A stretch of DNA of 61,699 bases, from the IMG/VR virus record IMGVR_UViG_3300020141_000500, positions 1-61,699 of that record; one strand, written 5' to 3'. Below the pieces are notes generated by a model. That model searched no databases, had not been told where the DNA came from, and saw nothing but the letters and a program-made list of their open reading frames with translations. The translations under genes and the position numbers were made by a program. The DNA is from a virus. Positions 34,704 through 45,300 of this stretch are shown piece after piece (positions within the stretch are counted from its first letter, which is position 1; each line of letters starts with the position of its first letter).

Positions 34704-35345
34704 ATGGCGTATATCAATAATGAAATAATAACAGTGGATGCGGTCTTGACAAAGAAGGGTAGAGAGCTACTTGCGGCAAATGGCGGATTGAATATCAAGT
34801 CATATGCCTTGGCTGACGACGAAATTGATTATCGTCTGTATCAACCAAATCATCCACAAGGTTCAGCCTACTATGATTTGGCTATTCGCAACACACCGGT
34901 ATTTGAAGCATTCACCGACGAAACTCAGTTGCTAAAATACAAGCTTGTTACTCTGCCTTCCGGAGTCACTTCTATCCCAGTCATTTCTCTTGGACAAAGT
35001 GCGATTTATGTAGACAAGGACTATAAGGGTGAAGTGATCATTGTTCCGTCTACCAACCCCGTTTACAACACAACTCTTGGTTATACAGCAATTTTGTCCA
35101 ACAAGTCGGCTGGCACAATAATTGGCGAACAACTTCAGAATGTTACAAATGCAACGATCCCAACTTTTATTGGAGATGTTTCTTCAACAACTGCTCAAGT
35201 TAGCCTCGGTCTTCGTTTCCGTTTTGTTCCAAACTCAGCATTGACACAAACCTTGAGTGCAACGCTCACGGTGGTTGGAAATGAAAGTGGTGGATCGGTA
35301 ACAATACCAGTTAATGTGAATGTAAAGGGAACTACAACCTCTTAA
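34704..35345 (+). CDS. Virion structural protein, conserved-type (213 aa)
   Basis: The N-terminus AYINNEIITVDAVLTKKGRE with LLAANGGLNIKSYALADDEI then DYRLY is a signature I associate with baseplate-cluster proteins of aquatic T4-like phages. The rest is a beta-sandwich-like sequence with a Thr/Val-rich C-terminal domain (LRFRFVPNSALTQTLSATLT), perhaps Ig-like. No enzyme motif. It is part of the baseplate block and expressed with 35356. Confidence 0.8.
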   Translation: MAYINNEIITVDAVLTKKGRELLAANGGLNIKSYALADDEIDYRLYQPNHPQGSAYYDLAIRNTPVFEAFTDETQLLKYKLVTLPSGVTSIPVISLGQSAIYVDKDYKGEVIIVPSTNPVYNTTLGYTAILSNKSAGTIIGEQLQNVTNATIPTFIGDVSSTTAQVSLGLRFRFVPNSALTQTLSATLTVVGNESGGSVTIPVNVNVKGTTTS

Positions 35346-35355
35346 TTTTACCACA

Positions 35356-36495
35356 ATGATTTTCAAACAATTTGATTCAACGGACATAGTAGCGGGAAGA
35401 ACTCAACCAGTTTCCACTGGATTGTGGAGTGACGGTGAAGCGATATGGGGAAGTGGTTCCGTATCTGTGGGTTCGTCATTTTACACCAGCAGCCGTCAAA
35501 CCCAACAATCTTCTTCATTGTTTGAGCCATTGAATGGTCTTTACTATACCAATGTTTATGATGCTCCAACCGGATCATTAAATTCTGATATTTATTTTTC
35601 AATTGCATATGGTCATTATGCGGGGTCGGGTTCTTCTACTTTCGACACAAATTCTTCGCAAGGAAGTTTGTTGTTTCCAACCAAGGCAATATACAATCAG
35701 TACAGAAATTTGTTGCTGTCACCTGGTGACGACAAGTTCACGTTTAAATCTTCTTCACTCACCGATCCGAAACCAGACGCGAATGATATATATGCAATTT
35801 CTTTTAGAAATGCTAAGTACAAAGACAGATTAGATCCCGGTCAATTTGAAATGACACTGAGTGGTTCTGGTGTGGGTGGTGCCGGAACCAGTATCACGAT
35901 AATTGATGACTCCAGAATTAATACAGACCCAGACGTTCAAACTGGTGGCAAGCGATACAACCTGTTACGAGGAACATTGGCTGATGGTCCTTCTGCTACA
36001 AGAAATTATGAAGCAATTGGATTGATGTATCCAGACTTGGGTATTATTATTCTAAATGCCAAGAAGATACATGAATTGATTGGTAAAGTTGATGGATACT
36101 CGTTGTACTGGACGGCTGGTGAGTGGGGATCGCAATTTGCTCGCATGACCAATGTGTTGTTTAGTTCTATAAAGAACGGTGCGGTAAATAGTGGTATGAA
36201 AGCCAGAGTAACTGAATATGTTCCTGCTCGGCACTTCTTTGTAAGAGTGAAGAATCAAGAATACAACTATAGCAACAATCCTACCTTTGTTATATCCGAG
36301 AACGACAATCCAAGTAATTCTCAAGACATTGGTAAGCTAAGATTTACCGACTTTTATACCAATCCAAAGGCGTATATCACCACGGTTGGTTTGTATAACG
36401 ACAACAACGATCTTGTCGCAGTTGCCAAGTTGAGTCAGCCGTTGCTAAAAGACTTTACCAACGAATGCCTTATAAAAATAAAAATTGATGTTTGA
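35356..36495 (+). CDS. Baseplate/tail structural protein (379 aa)
   Basis: It starts MIFKQFDSTDIVAGRTQPVS, with LNGLYYTNVYDAPTGSLNSD and FSIAYGHYAGSGSS following, as in large-baseplate proteins of T4-like aquatic phages. The C-terminal 90 residues (VKNQEYNYSNNPTFVISEND ... TTVGLYNDNNDLVAVAKLSQ) are also found at the end of the next protein (36537), where that domain is interrupted by an insertion. So the two genes share a paralogous terminal module, probably the baseplate-docking part. Gene start at ATG 35356, ten bases after the 34704 stop. Confidence 0.82.
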   Translation: MIFKQFDSTDIVAGRTQPVSTGLWSDGEAIWGSGSVSVGSSFYTSSRQTQQSSSLFEPLNGLYYTNVYDAPTGSLNSDIYFSIAYGHYAGSGSSTFDTNSSQGSLLFPTKAIYNQYRNLLLSPGDDKFTFKSSSLTDPKPDANDIYAISFRNAKYKDRLDPGQFEMTLSGSGVGGAGTSITIIDDSRINTDPDVQTGGKRYNLLRGTLADGPSATRNYEAIGLMYPDLGIIILNAKKIHELIGKVDGYSLYWTAGEWGSQFARMTNVLFSSIKNGAVNSGMKARVTEYVPARHFFVRVKNQEYNYSNNPTFVISENDNPSNSQDIGKLRFTDFYTNPKAYITTVGLYNDNNDLVAVAKLSQPLLKDFTNECLIKIKIDV

Positions 36496-36522
36496 GTAAC
36501 GGGCAAATCCCAGTGTAGACAA

Positions 36523-36530
36523 ATATTTAT
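36523..36530 (+). promoter_or_regulatory. ATATTTAT box
   Basis: An exact ATATTTAT, six bases before ATG 36537, so the leader would be very short if this is a promoter. Confidence 0.35.
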
Positions 36531-36536
36531 GTCTAT

Positions 36537-39500
36537 ATGATTAAGCAGTTTTCTGCGGGAGACATCACAGTACGGCCATTTAGCACGTTCAAGCATTGGA
36601 CATTACAAAGTATTGATTCTGCGAGCGTAAACACATATGGTGATAGTACTTATTATAATGGTAGAATAGAAGTGAATGAAGGTCTTAAACTTTCAACTCC
36701 ATTTTATCCTTCTGGTAGCATACACTATGTATCAACCAATGAACCAATAAACTCTTCTGGTAAATATGCCAGAAATATACATAGTATGACTGATGCTATG
36801 TTTTATAAGAATGCTGGCGAACCAATCAAGTTATTTGGTGTTGAAGAATATACACAAGATCCAAAAACTGGAAAAGAAGAAGTGAGAGAAATTCATGATC
36901 GTATCATTACTGCAACATTGAAACATAATGTATATGGTGAAAAAATTATACCAAATACGGTTAAACTTGTGGATGATTCTGATATTCACCAGACTCTAAA
37001 AATTCATGACGATGGTTACACCAATTTGTATGTGACAGGATCTCACTTTCCATCAACGGCGGAGATACAAGCCATAAGAGACACTCATGTATCAATTTCA
37101 CAGTGGGATACAGGCAGTGGTTTATTTTATGTAACATTTAGTAATGGTACTACGCAATATGTTGATTATGTAAATGCCAAACAATATATGGCGATGGGGC
37201 TTCAAGTAACATATGTTCCGCCAGTATCAAGTGGATCTGAGTGGGTATTAAACACAGGAAGTCACCAGGATTTATTTTTTCCCGAAAATGAACACTTTGG
37301 TGAATCTGTGAGTTGTTGGTCCAAATATGTTGCGGTTGGTTCATCTATGGATGCTTATAGTTTATCAGATGCTCGCGTTGGTCATGCGGCATTGTTCAAG
37401 TATGATGAAACTAACGGTGTTCATCGCCCAATTGCAAAGATTCATTTTCCATTTACTCAAAGTTTGACAGACACATCGTCATATTTTAAAGATTCTTTTG
37501 GAACATCTGTATGTGTGCGAGATAATTTTTTGGCGGTTGGTTCTCCAACGGGGTCTGTTTGTTCTTCAAGTATGTATCCAGGTTTTGTGTGTGTTTATGA
37601 CAGATACAAGGGTGGTGAAGATAATTGGGGAATAATTAATATTCTAAAAGGAAAAAGCAACGGCGACAGATTTGGTACTTCAGTTGCAATAGACAATGAT
37701 ATATTAGCGGTTGGTGCTACGGGTGTTAGCGGCAGTAAGGGTGCAGTATATTTGTACAGAAAGAAAAGATACATGGATTCTGAATATCCATGTCAAAATA
37801 TTGATACGGGATCTGTATGGATGCAGATTGTTACTCAAGAAGATTTTTGCAAAGAGCTACAAACAGGTTCGTATATTGCGTCACAAAGTTATACTCCAAC
37901 ATTTGTTTCTGGTAACTATACATGGGTGTATGAAACTACAATCACGTCTAGCAATCAGTCGGCTGGTGACAATTTTGGTTGGTGTGTATCTTTAGATTCA
38001 AACCGGTTGGTTGTGGGAACAAACAAAACCGGCAAAGGCTACGCGGCTGTGTTCACCTGTTCTTATCACTCAGCATCTTTATCCGCATGTCCAACTGCAT
38101 CTTGGAGCCAAAATCAACTATTCACTGCAACTTCAGATTATGGTGATTTGAATGTTGATGCACCGGAATATTCTGTTGATGTTTCTGATACTGTATCAGA
38201 TATGTTTGGTTATAGCGTAGATGTGAGCGGAAAAAATGTAATCATTGGGTGCAAAGCAGACAAGGCGTTTAAGCCATATTATGGATATACAGGAAGTGCA
38301 ATGATTCTTGGTGCGGCTTATTTATACACTTATAGATATGATGCCGATTGTTTAGCGTGGCAATATGACCTTCTGACCAAAACATTTGGAAACAGAGAAT
38401 ATTTGACCAATAATAATTTTGGACATGCTGTGTCTATTGATGGCACAATAGCGGCGGTGACATCTCTACCAGATACACTTGCAAGATCGGTGGGATATTC
38501 CGGTAGTTTATATACATTGGAAAATTATTCTTACGAATCATCCGCATCACTTGATTCTGTGTTGGGTAGAGTAACATTGTATAATTTTGATTTCACAAAT
38601 GATGCTTGGTATAGAGCTGGTGAATTGAGAAGAAACAAAGAAGAAAATCATCCATACAATATCTACGGATATTCTGTTTCTATTGCATCTGATTTTATGT
38701 GCGTTGGTGCACCAATTGTGAACACTGCATCGCTGGCATCTTATTCACAGATAATTAATCCAGTAAATCAATCTGGTTCATTTCCATCATCATATTCTGG
38801 TTCTGTGTTTGTGTATGATATGAACAAATATGAAGCTGATCCAAAGATTGGCAATGTATTTTATAAGAATGGACATTTGGTCATCACCAATACATCATCA
38901 ATGTATCATGATGTAATGACAGGAACTGGTTCTCGTGGATTTACTTTGGATTATCAAGGTGCTCATACAATATATGAACATGAATATCTTGTATCAATAA
39001 GACCGGGTGAATTTAATTATAGTACCAACCCAACTTCGTTGCAGCCAAACCCTCTTACATTTGATGTAAATCAAGATGGTGTATTCGACTATAAAGATGT
39101 TGATCTTATCATGAGATACTTGAAACTCAAGAAGTTTTATGCAGATTATGTGTTGGATGATAATGGTATTGTTTTGGAACAAGACACAAACACTGATTTT
39201 AGTTGGTGGGCAAATGATATTATTCAAACAGAAGCCGGTGATGTATTACAACAAGAGGATGATACAGCATCCAGCGTCAAATATTCATATTTGTCTGCAT
39301 TTACAAATACCGCATATATGTTTATAACAAACAATTTATATGATACTGGTTTATTGGATATTGATGGTGATGGAAAAATCAATGTGGATGATGGTTATAT
39401 ATTGGCACTATATGTGTTGAAGAGATTAAATCCAGATTCATTGGCTCAATATCTCACATCAGATTCAACTCGTAGATATGTCAAAGATATTGAAGATTAT

Positions 39501-39722
39501 CTAAATCCATATTGCGGCAACAATCCATTCAGAGTAAATCCAACATTTCTTGGTTATCAATATAGTTCATCATATGACGCAACTGGTTCATTCTTGTCAC
39601 CATGTGTTACTACGATTGGATTATATCAAGACAATCAACTTGTGGCAGTTGGTAAACTTGGCCGTCCTATAAAAAATTTAATTGATTGGCCAGTCAATAT
39701 TGTCGTCCGTTTTGATACATAA
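36537..39722 (+). CDS. Virion protein with FG-GAP beta-propeller and dockerin-like repeats (1061 aa)
   Basis: Residues 1-240 are a baseplate-type N-terminal domain (IKQFSAGDITVRPFSTFKHW). Residues about 251-764 contain about seven repeats with (F/Y)G-x-(S/A)V followed by (A/C/I)VG, for example FGTSVAIDNDILAVGATG and FGYSVDVSGKNVIIGCKA, the pattern of an FG-GAP seven-bladed propeller as in integrin alpha chains. The C-terminal module is shared with 35356. It is split by two calcium-loop segments, DVNQDGVFDYKDVDLIMRYL (about 842) and DIDGDGKINVDDGYILALYV (about 941), which match type I dockerin repeats, separated by about 80 residues. The end (TTIGLYQDNQLVAVGKLGRP) restores the shared module. 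An exposed adhesion or receptor-binding role is likely. Confidence 0.85.
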   Translation: MIKQFSAGDITVRPFSTFKHWTLQSIDSASVNTYGDSTYYNGRIEVNEGLKLSTPFYPSGSIHYVSTNEPINSSGKYARNIHSMTDAMFYKNAGEPIKLFGVEEYTQDPKTGKEEVREIHDRIITATLKHNVYGEKIIPNTVKLVDDSDIHQTLKIHDDGYTNLYVTGSHFPSTAEIQAIRDTHVSISQWDTGSGLFYVTFSNGTTQYVDYVNAKQYMAMGLQVTYVPPVSSGSEWVLNTGSHQDLFFPENEHFGESVSCWSKYVAVGSSMDAYSLSDARVGHAALFKYDETNGVHRPIAKIHFPFTQSLTDTSSYFKDSFGTSVCVRDNFLAVGSPTGSVCSSSMYPGFVCVYDRYKGGEDNWGIINILKGKSNGDRFGTSVAIDNDILAVGATGVSGSKGAVYLYRKKRYMDSEYPCQNIDTGSVWMQIVTQEDFCKELQTGSYIASQSYTPTFVSGNYTWVYETTITSSNQSAGDNFGWCVSLDSNRLVVGTNKTGKGYAAVFTCSYHSASLSACPTASWSQNQLFTATSDYGDLNVDAPEYSVDVSDTVSDMFGYSVDVSGKNVIIGCKADKAFKPYYGYTGSAMILGAAYLYTYRYDADCLAWQYDLLTKTFGNREYLTNNNFGHAVSIDGTIAAVTSLPDTLARSVGYSGSLYTLENYSYESSASLDSVLGRVTLYNFDFTNDAWYRAGELRRNKEENHPYNIYGYSVSIASDFMCVGAPIVNTASLASYSQIINPVNQSGSFPSSYSGSVFVYDMNKYEADPKIGNVFYKNGHLVITNTSSMYHDVMTGTGSRGFTLDYQGAHTIYEHEYLVSIRPGEFNYSTNPTSLQPNPLTFDVNQDGVFDYKDVDLIMRYLKLKKFYADYVLDDNGIVLEQDTNTDFSWWANDIIQTEAGDVLQQEDDTASSVKYSYLSAFTNTAYMFITNNLYDTGLLDIDGDGKINVDDGYILALYVLKRLNPDSLAQYLTSDSTRRYVKDIEDYLNPYCGNNPFRVNPTFLGYQYSSSYDATGSFLSPCVTTIGLYQDNQLVAVGKLGRPIKNLIDWPVNIVVRFDT

Positions 39723-39726
39723 CACT

Positions 39727-39734
39727 ATATTTAT
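39727..39734 (+). promoter_or_regulatory. ATATTTAT box (candidate late promoter)
   Basis: An exact ATATTTAT, 24 bases before ATG 39759. Confidence 0.5.
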
Positions 39735-39758
39735 AATAAACAACAGGAAAAATTATAT

Positions 39759-40115
39759 ATGCATCCAACAAAAACAGCAACAAAACCAGATCCAACGTCG
39801 GCAATTCAAAGACATTCACTAACCGACGGAGGTCTTGAAGGTATTTATAAAAACTCAGCCGAATTGGCGGTTGCACGGGGGCTTAATGGTAGAAATTTCA
39901 ACGCCAAAGACGCTGGAACAGAAACGTCAGCCGTGGATTCTATCAATGGCACTGCACCAAATTCTGGTGGACAATACGTTGGAAATGACATTGTTCAGAA
40001 AAATTTTAAGATCGAGCAACCGATCAAAGTTACTCAATTTACGGGTGCTGGACTTAATTACGCCGACACGCTCAAGGTAAATACCACGCAGTACGCACCA
40101 TCTGGTCGTTTGTAA
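39759..40115 (+). CDS. Hypothetical protein closing the baseplate block (118 aa)
   Basis: A low-hydrophobicity protein rich in Gly, Asn, Thr and Ala (HPTKTATKPDPTSAIQRHSL; GLNGRNFNAKDAG). No membrane segment or enzyme motif. The composition suggests an extended or partly disordered virion component. It has its own candidate late-promoter box and an agg near the start (acaggaaaa), so it may be well expressed. It sits between the giant propeller protein and RuvC. Confidence 0.68.
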   Translation: MHPTKTATKPDPTSAIQRHSLTDGGLEGIYKNSAELAVARGLNGRNFNAKDAGTETSAVDSINGTAPNSGGQYVGNDIVQKNFKIEQPIKVTQFTGAGLNYADTLKVNTTQYAPSGRL

Positions 40116-40138
40116 TATAGTTTTTATAAAATGGTTAT

Positions 40139-40630
40139 ATGAAAGTATTGGGACTTGATCTCTCAACCACGACATGTGGTTGGGCTATAGCAGAAAATAA
40201 GATTATTCTTGGTGCTGGATTTGTTGATATTTCAGATGTGGTAGATTATGCTGCTAAAGCAGACCTTATTATAACTGCTTTAAAAGGTCAAACTTTTGAG
40301 AAAATAATGATTGAAGAAAGCTTGTTTGGTTTTGCCGGTGGAGGTACTTCTCAGCAAGTTATAATCAAACTTGTGAAAAACAAAGCAGTGGTTGGTTATA
40401 TACTAGAAAATCATTATAAATTGAAAATAGAGAGCATACATGCCCAAACAGCAAGAAAGAAAGCATTTGGTGTAGCAAGAATAAAAGGAATAAAACCCAA
40501 GGTGTTTGTAAAAGAACAAGTTGAGAAACTATATGATATGACAGCTTGGACTATTTATAATAAGATAAAAAATCCTGATAAAAGAATGGAAGATGTTAGA
40601 GATGCTATAGTATTAAGTTTAGCGGGTTGA
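40139..40630 (+). CDS. ruvC: RuvC-like Holliday-junction resolvase
   Basis: A 163-residue RNase H-fold nuclease. The first catalytic Asp is in VLGLDLSTTTCGWA, the second acidic residue in IMIEESLFGF, and the C-terminal Asp in EDVRDAIVLSLAG. The central helix with GGTSQQVIIKLVKNKAVVGY also fits. The length equals typical RuvC. It would cut recombination or replication junctions before packaging, in the role of T4 endonuclease VII, a different family. It leads a short segment of DNA-metabolism genes and is followed by a tagged protein with its own box. Confidence 0.88.
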   Translation: MKVLGLDLSTTTCGWAIAENKIILGAGFVDISDVVDYAAKADLIITALKGQTFEKIMIEESLFGFAGGGTSQQVIIKLVKNKAVVGYILENHYKLKIESIHAQTARKKAFGVARIKGIKPKVFVKEQVEKLYDMTAWTIYNKIKNPDKRMEDVRDAIVLSLAG

Positions 40631-40662
40631 TATATATTTCGTTTTTTTTTTGATATTATCAT

Positions 40663-40670
40663 ATATTTAT
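40663..40670 (+). promoter_or_regulatory. ATATTTAT box (candidate late promoter)
   Basis: An exact ATATTTAT, 32 bases before ATG 40703. The gap also has a T10 tract (40632-40641) just after ruvC. Confidence 0.45.
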
Positions 40671-40702
40671 TGATATAAGATTTAACAAACAAGCATAATA
40701 TT

Positions 40703-41269
40703 ATGAAAAGAAGCGAACTAAAACAATTGATTAGAGAAGCTATTGAAGAGCAAATGATCCAAGAATCGGAAGCCGTTGACAACTTAGTAAAACAAATTCA
40801 AGCATTGTCAAAAGAAGAACAGGGAATTCTTCAAAAGAAATTGACCGACTTGTTCAAAGCATCAAAGTCTGGTTCCTTGCAGGACGCATATAATGAGCTT
40901 GCAAAAAATGGTAAGATAGTTATCATGCGCAGCGAAAAAAATAGAAATCAATTGATTGGATTTTTACAGTATAAAGATCAATTTTTGAACGACGAAAAAT
41001 GCATAACCAGTAAAGAACACGTAAAATATAATGCGAACGCATTTGCGGAAGAATATCCAAACCTTGCGTTTGCGTTTAAAAATAATCCAGAATTGATGAT
41101 TCCGTCGGTCGGCGGCGGTGACGACAGAGTTCCCAGCCCGCTCAGAGGATATGGCACTTCTATGAAAGATCAAATAAATGGTCTCACGCGCTCTTGGAAA
41201 AAAAGACTTGGTGGGGCAGACATAAAAGTGGAACTTGATAAAAATCTTGAGCGTGACATGCCGAAGTAA
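40703..41269 (+). CDS. Tagged hypothetical protein (188 aa)
   Basis: It begins with the tag KRSELKQLIREAIEEQMIQE, then a helical region (VDNLVKQIQALSKEEQGILQ) and an alpha/beta C-terminal part (FLQYKDQFLNDEKCITSKEH; GGGDDRVPSPLRGYGTSM). No enzyme motif was recognised. The tag links it to the proteins at 17493 and 18284, and like them it is a single-gene unit with an upstream ATATTTAT box and a downstream hairpin terminator (41313). The middle contains MRSEKNRNQLIGFLQY. The function is unknown; a virion-packaged protein is the working hypothesis. Confidence 0.78.
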   Translation: MKRSELKQLIREAIEEQMIQESEAVDNLVKQIQALSKEEQGILQKKLTDLFKASKSGSLQDAYNELAKNGKIVIMRSEKNRNQLIGFLQYKDQFLNDEKCITSKEHVKYNANAFAEEYPNLAFAFKNNPELMIPSVGGGDDRVPSPLRGYGTSMKDQINGLTRSWKKRLGGADIKVELDKNLERDMPK

Positions 41270-41312
41270 AATCGCCGATATTATAACTTCTTAACAGCAT
41301 TGTCAGTTCATA

Positions 41313-41339
41313 AACCCGCCAAAATACGGCGGGTTTTTT
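41313..41339 (+). terminator. Rho-independent terminator
   Basis: aacccgcc/ggcgggtt stem (41313-41320, 41328-41335) with a seven-base loop and T tract. It ends the 40703 unit just before the primase promoter. Confidence 0.93.
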
Positions 41340-41344
41340 ATTTG

Positions 41345-41372
41345 TTGACCATATAACACTTTTGTGTATAGT
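41345..41372 (+). promoter_or_regulatory. Sigma-70-type promoter for primase/gp47-46
   Basis: TTGACC at 41345-41350 and TATAGT at 41367-41372 with a 16-base spacer, ahead of ATG 41383. The terminator immediately upstream supports a new transcript here. It fits early transcription of replication genes by host polymerase. Confidence 0.65.
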
Positions 41373-41382
41373 GATATGGTAA

Positions 41383-42354
41383 ATGTCGTCGCTGAAAATT
41401 TCAGAACTAACAATTTTAGTAAATAATGTTCTCAAAGAGAATGGGCGACTGCGTAAAGGACTCAATCTACAGTATCATTGTCCAAAATGTCATCATCGCA
41501 AGCGAAAATTGGAAGTGTGTCTTGATGCTCCAAATGCTTGGCATTGTTGGACATGTAATATAAAAGGCAGAGGATTATATTGGTTGTTGAAACTTGCGCA
41601 AGCCACGCAAGAACAATTCAACAAGTTGGAATCTCTGATAGGACCACATGTTTCTAAAAATAGTTTATCAGAGTTTGATAAAAAAATTGCTTCACTAACT
41701 TCAAATAAAGTATATGAAGATCATGGTGAAATATTATGTTTGCCAAATGAGTTTAAAAGTTTGGCTGAAAATGATGCTAGTATAGAATATCGCGTTGCAT
41801 TTAACTATGCGAAAAAACGCAAACTATCATTTTGTGATATTATCAAATACAATATTGGATATTGTGCAACAGGTCCATTTGCCAATCGTCTTGTATTTCC
41901 GTCATATGATAAAAACAACAACTTAAACTTTTATAGTTGCCGCAGTTATTATGATGATGGCTACAAATACAAGAACAGCGAGTTTAGTAAAAATATTGTA
42001 GGATTTGAGAACCTTGTTGATTTTGATTTTCCAATTTATTTATGCGAGGGTGCTTTGGATGCAATCTCAATAAAAAGAAATGCAATTCCATTATTTGGCA
42101 AAAGCATGAGTCAAAAACTCAAGACATCTATTATACAAAGCAAATGTCCAGAAGTAAATATTGTGTTGGATGATGATGCATTGAATAATGCAATTCGCAT
42201 CGCAGAATATATAAACTCTATTGGTAAAATAGCCAAGTTGGTTCGACTGCAAGGTAAAGATCCAAACACATTGGGCTTTGTTGAAACAATGAAGCAGATT
42301 AGAAAAACAGATGTGCTTGACTTTAGAGCACTAACAATGCTAAGATTGGAATAA
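41383..42354 (+). CDS. DNA primase (zinc-finger and TOPRIM; gp61-type role)
   Basis: A 323-residue primase-like protein. The zinc site is YHCPKCHHRKRKLEVCL with WHCWTCNIKGRG (residues about 30-65), a CHC2-type ribbon. The TOPRIM motif is IYLCEGALDAISI (about 217-229), followed by VNIVLDDDALNNAIRIAEYI. The size matches a phage primase subunit that would partner a separate helicase such as gp41, not seen here. It synthesises RNA primers for lagging-strand replication. It is followed three bases later by the gp47-gp46 fusion. Confidence 0.9.
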   Translation: MSSLKISELTILVNNVLKENGRLRKGLNLQYHCPKCHHRKRKLEVCLDAPNAWHCWTCNIKGRGLYWLLKLAQATQEQFNKLESLIGPHVSKNSLSEFDKKIASLTSNKVYEDHGEILCLPNEFKSLAENDASIEYRVAFNYAKKRKLSFCDIIKYNIGYCATGPFANRLVFPSYDKNNNLNFYSCRSYYDDGYKYKNSEFSKNIVGFENLVDFDFPIYLCEGALDAISIKRNAIPLFGKSMSQKLKTSIIQSKCPEVNIVLDDDALNNAIRIAEYINSIGKIAKLVRLQGKDPNTLGFVETMKQIRKTDVLDFRALTMLRLE

Positions 42355-42357
42355 CAT

Positions 42358-45300
42358 ATGATAGATACATACGAAAAACTGAATACATCCTTTGCTCGCG
42401 TAGATTATATTGTTCATCTATCGGATGTTCATATTCGTTTGACAAAACGACATCAAGAATATCGCGAAGTGTTTGCTAAGATATATGAAGAAGTGAAAAA
42501 AACACCAGCAAACACAGTCATTATAAATACCGGAGATAGTTTTCACTCAAAATGCGACCTTTCGCCCGAGGCTGTGCAGATTGCAAGTGAGTTCTTCAAG
42601 AGTTTATCCGACTTGCGTCCTACAGTTGTTATTGCTGGCAATCATGATTGTTTGCTCACAAATGTTACTCGACTTGACAGCATTTCTCCTATTGTAGAAA
42701 ATTTGGCTCATGACAATCTTTATTATCTAAAAGAAAGCAAGTTGTATTCATTTGCCAATATTCTTATAAATAACATGTCTATTTTCACCGACCATACTTC
42801 ATTTATAAAGATGAAGGACGTGTCAAAGAAAATCAAGATAGAGTTTGATACAAAGATTGCTTTATTTCATGGTGGTGTATTTGACGCCAAGACTGATGTA
42901 GGTTATACAGTAACCAACAAGAGTATCATGAATGATATGTTTGATGGTCATGATATGGCATTGTTGGGTGATATTCATTTGGCACAAAATCTACAAATGT
43001 GTGATATAGCAGCAGAAAAACCAATCATTCGTTATGCTGGTTCGGTTATTCAACAAAATCATGGCGAAGCATTGCTTGGTCACGGCATTTGTTTGTGGGA
43101 CGTAAAGAACAGAGCATACAAGCATGTAGAAATACCAAATGATTATGGTTATTTTACTATTGATATTGATGACGGCAAGTTGATGACTGATATAAGCACA
43201 ATGCCCAAGAAGCCAAAACTTCGTGTGCGTTGCAAAGAAACTATTGCTACTGAACTAAAAAAGGTAGTAAATGAAATCAAAAAGACGCATGAAATCAGCG
43301 ACATTATTTATATGCGAGTTGATGGCGATGATGCTTCCAAAGTTGTGAGTGTTCAAGCTGCTGCCAACTTGAGTCAGATTGGCAATGTTGATTATCAAAA
43401 TAAACTTATTAGTGAAACACTCAAAGCTAAATATCCAGATATTATGGATGATGACACACTTGAGTCTGTTCATAAAATCAACAAAGACCTCAATACTGAT
43501 TTGAGTAAAGATGATACTGCTCGCAATATTCGTTGGAAGCCAATCAAGTTTGAGTTTAGTAATATGTTTAGTTATGGTGAAAACAATGTGATTGACTTTA
43601 CAAAATTATCAGATGTATACGGATTGTTTGCGTCGAATGCAAGTGGAAAATCTTCTCTTTTTGACGCATTGTGCTTTATCGCATTTGATAAATCTGCTAA
43701 AGCATTCAAAGCAACTCATGTGATGAACTCACAAAAAATGTCTTTTCATGGCAAGTTCACATTTGAGATAAATGATGTTCAATATATCATTGAGCGTAAA
43801 GGCATCAGAGATAAAAAAGGCAATGTAAAAGTTGATGTAAACTTCTATAAGATGGAGAAAGAAGAAAAGATTAGCCTCAACAGCGAAGCTCGCAGAAGCA
43901 CAAATGAAATCATTCGCGATTATATTGGTGATTATGATGACTTTGTATTGACCTCTCTTGCATTACAAGGCAATCAAGGTTCATTTGTTGAAATGGGTCA
44001 AACTGAACGTAAGGATTTGTTGTGCCAGTTCATTGGTCTAAATGTGTTTGATAAACTTGTAGTAAAAGGCAATGACAAACTAAAAGAACTAACAGGTGCC
44101 ATCAAGTCATTCAACAAAGAAAGCAATCAAGTCAAGATTGAGTCGAACAAAAATGATTTGGGATTGGCAGAGTCCAAACTTATTGATTTGACCACTCAAA
44201 AAGATTTTTACACAACAAAAAAGAATGAGTTTGACAACAAAATCAGCGAACAACAATCCAAGATTGTAAAACTTGAAAATGTGCCAACAAATGTAGTGGC
44301 TCTAAAGAAAGAACGCGAAACTTTGGAAACAAAAAATAGTCAATCCGTTGATGCCATTTCAGTTATTGACACAAACACAGAGTCAAAGAAAAAAGAATAT
44401 GTGGATGCGTCTAATAAAATATCTGCTTGTCCAAGTGATCTAAAAGAAAAATCAGACAAGCATGCAGGTTTGGTTCGTCAAAAAAATCGTCTTGAACAAG
44501 ACATGGAAAAGCTAAAGCTTGTGGTCAAAGAAAAACTCAAGAAGATAGAACATCTGTCCAACCACAAATATGATCCAAATTGTGAATATTGCTGTGATAA
44601 TGCGTTTGTAAAAGATGCTATATCTGCCAAAGATAGTTTGGAATCCGACAAAACTGATGCAAGAGAATTGTTTGATGCCATATCAACCATAAAAACACAG
44701 ATTGTAGAAGTTGAACCATTTGTAGCTCAATATGAACAAAGTGTGCTGCTCAAAGAAACCATCAATACACTCACAGCATTTATTTCCAAGAAAGAACTGG
44801 AGAAATCTAATCTAAACAATCTTATATCCAAAAACTCTAACAGAATAGTTGAGATTGATACTCTGGTTGAGTTGTATGAAAAGTCCAAAGAAATCGTAGA
44901 AAGCAACAAGATTGTTGAATCATCTATTTATGATTTGAAAAATGATGTTGCTACTATAACATCAAAACTAAAGAATATTGAACGAGAATATGTGGATGCT
45001 TATAGTCGTAAAGTATCATTGACTGACCAAATCAAAAGCATCGAAGAACAAATCAAAAAAGTAGAAGAGTATGAAAACGAGCTTGCTGCTTATCAATATT
45101 ATCTAACTTCAATTGGTAAAGATGGCGTGCCATACAAGATTATTTCAGATGCCATTCCAAGAATTGAACAAGAAGTAAATAATATATTATCTCAAATGGT
45201 TGAGTTTAGTATGAGCATTGAAACAGATGGCAAGAATGTCAATGTATATATCAAATATGATGATAAAAAATGGCCATTGGAACTATGTTCTGGCATGGAA

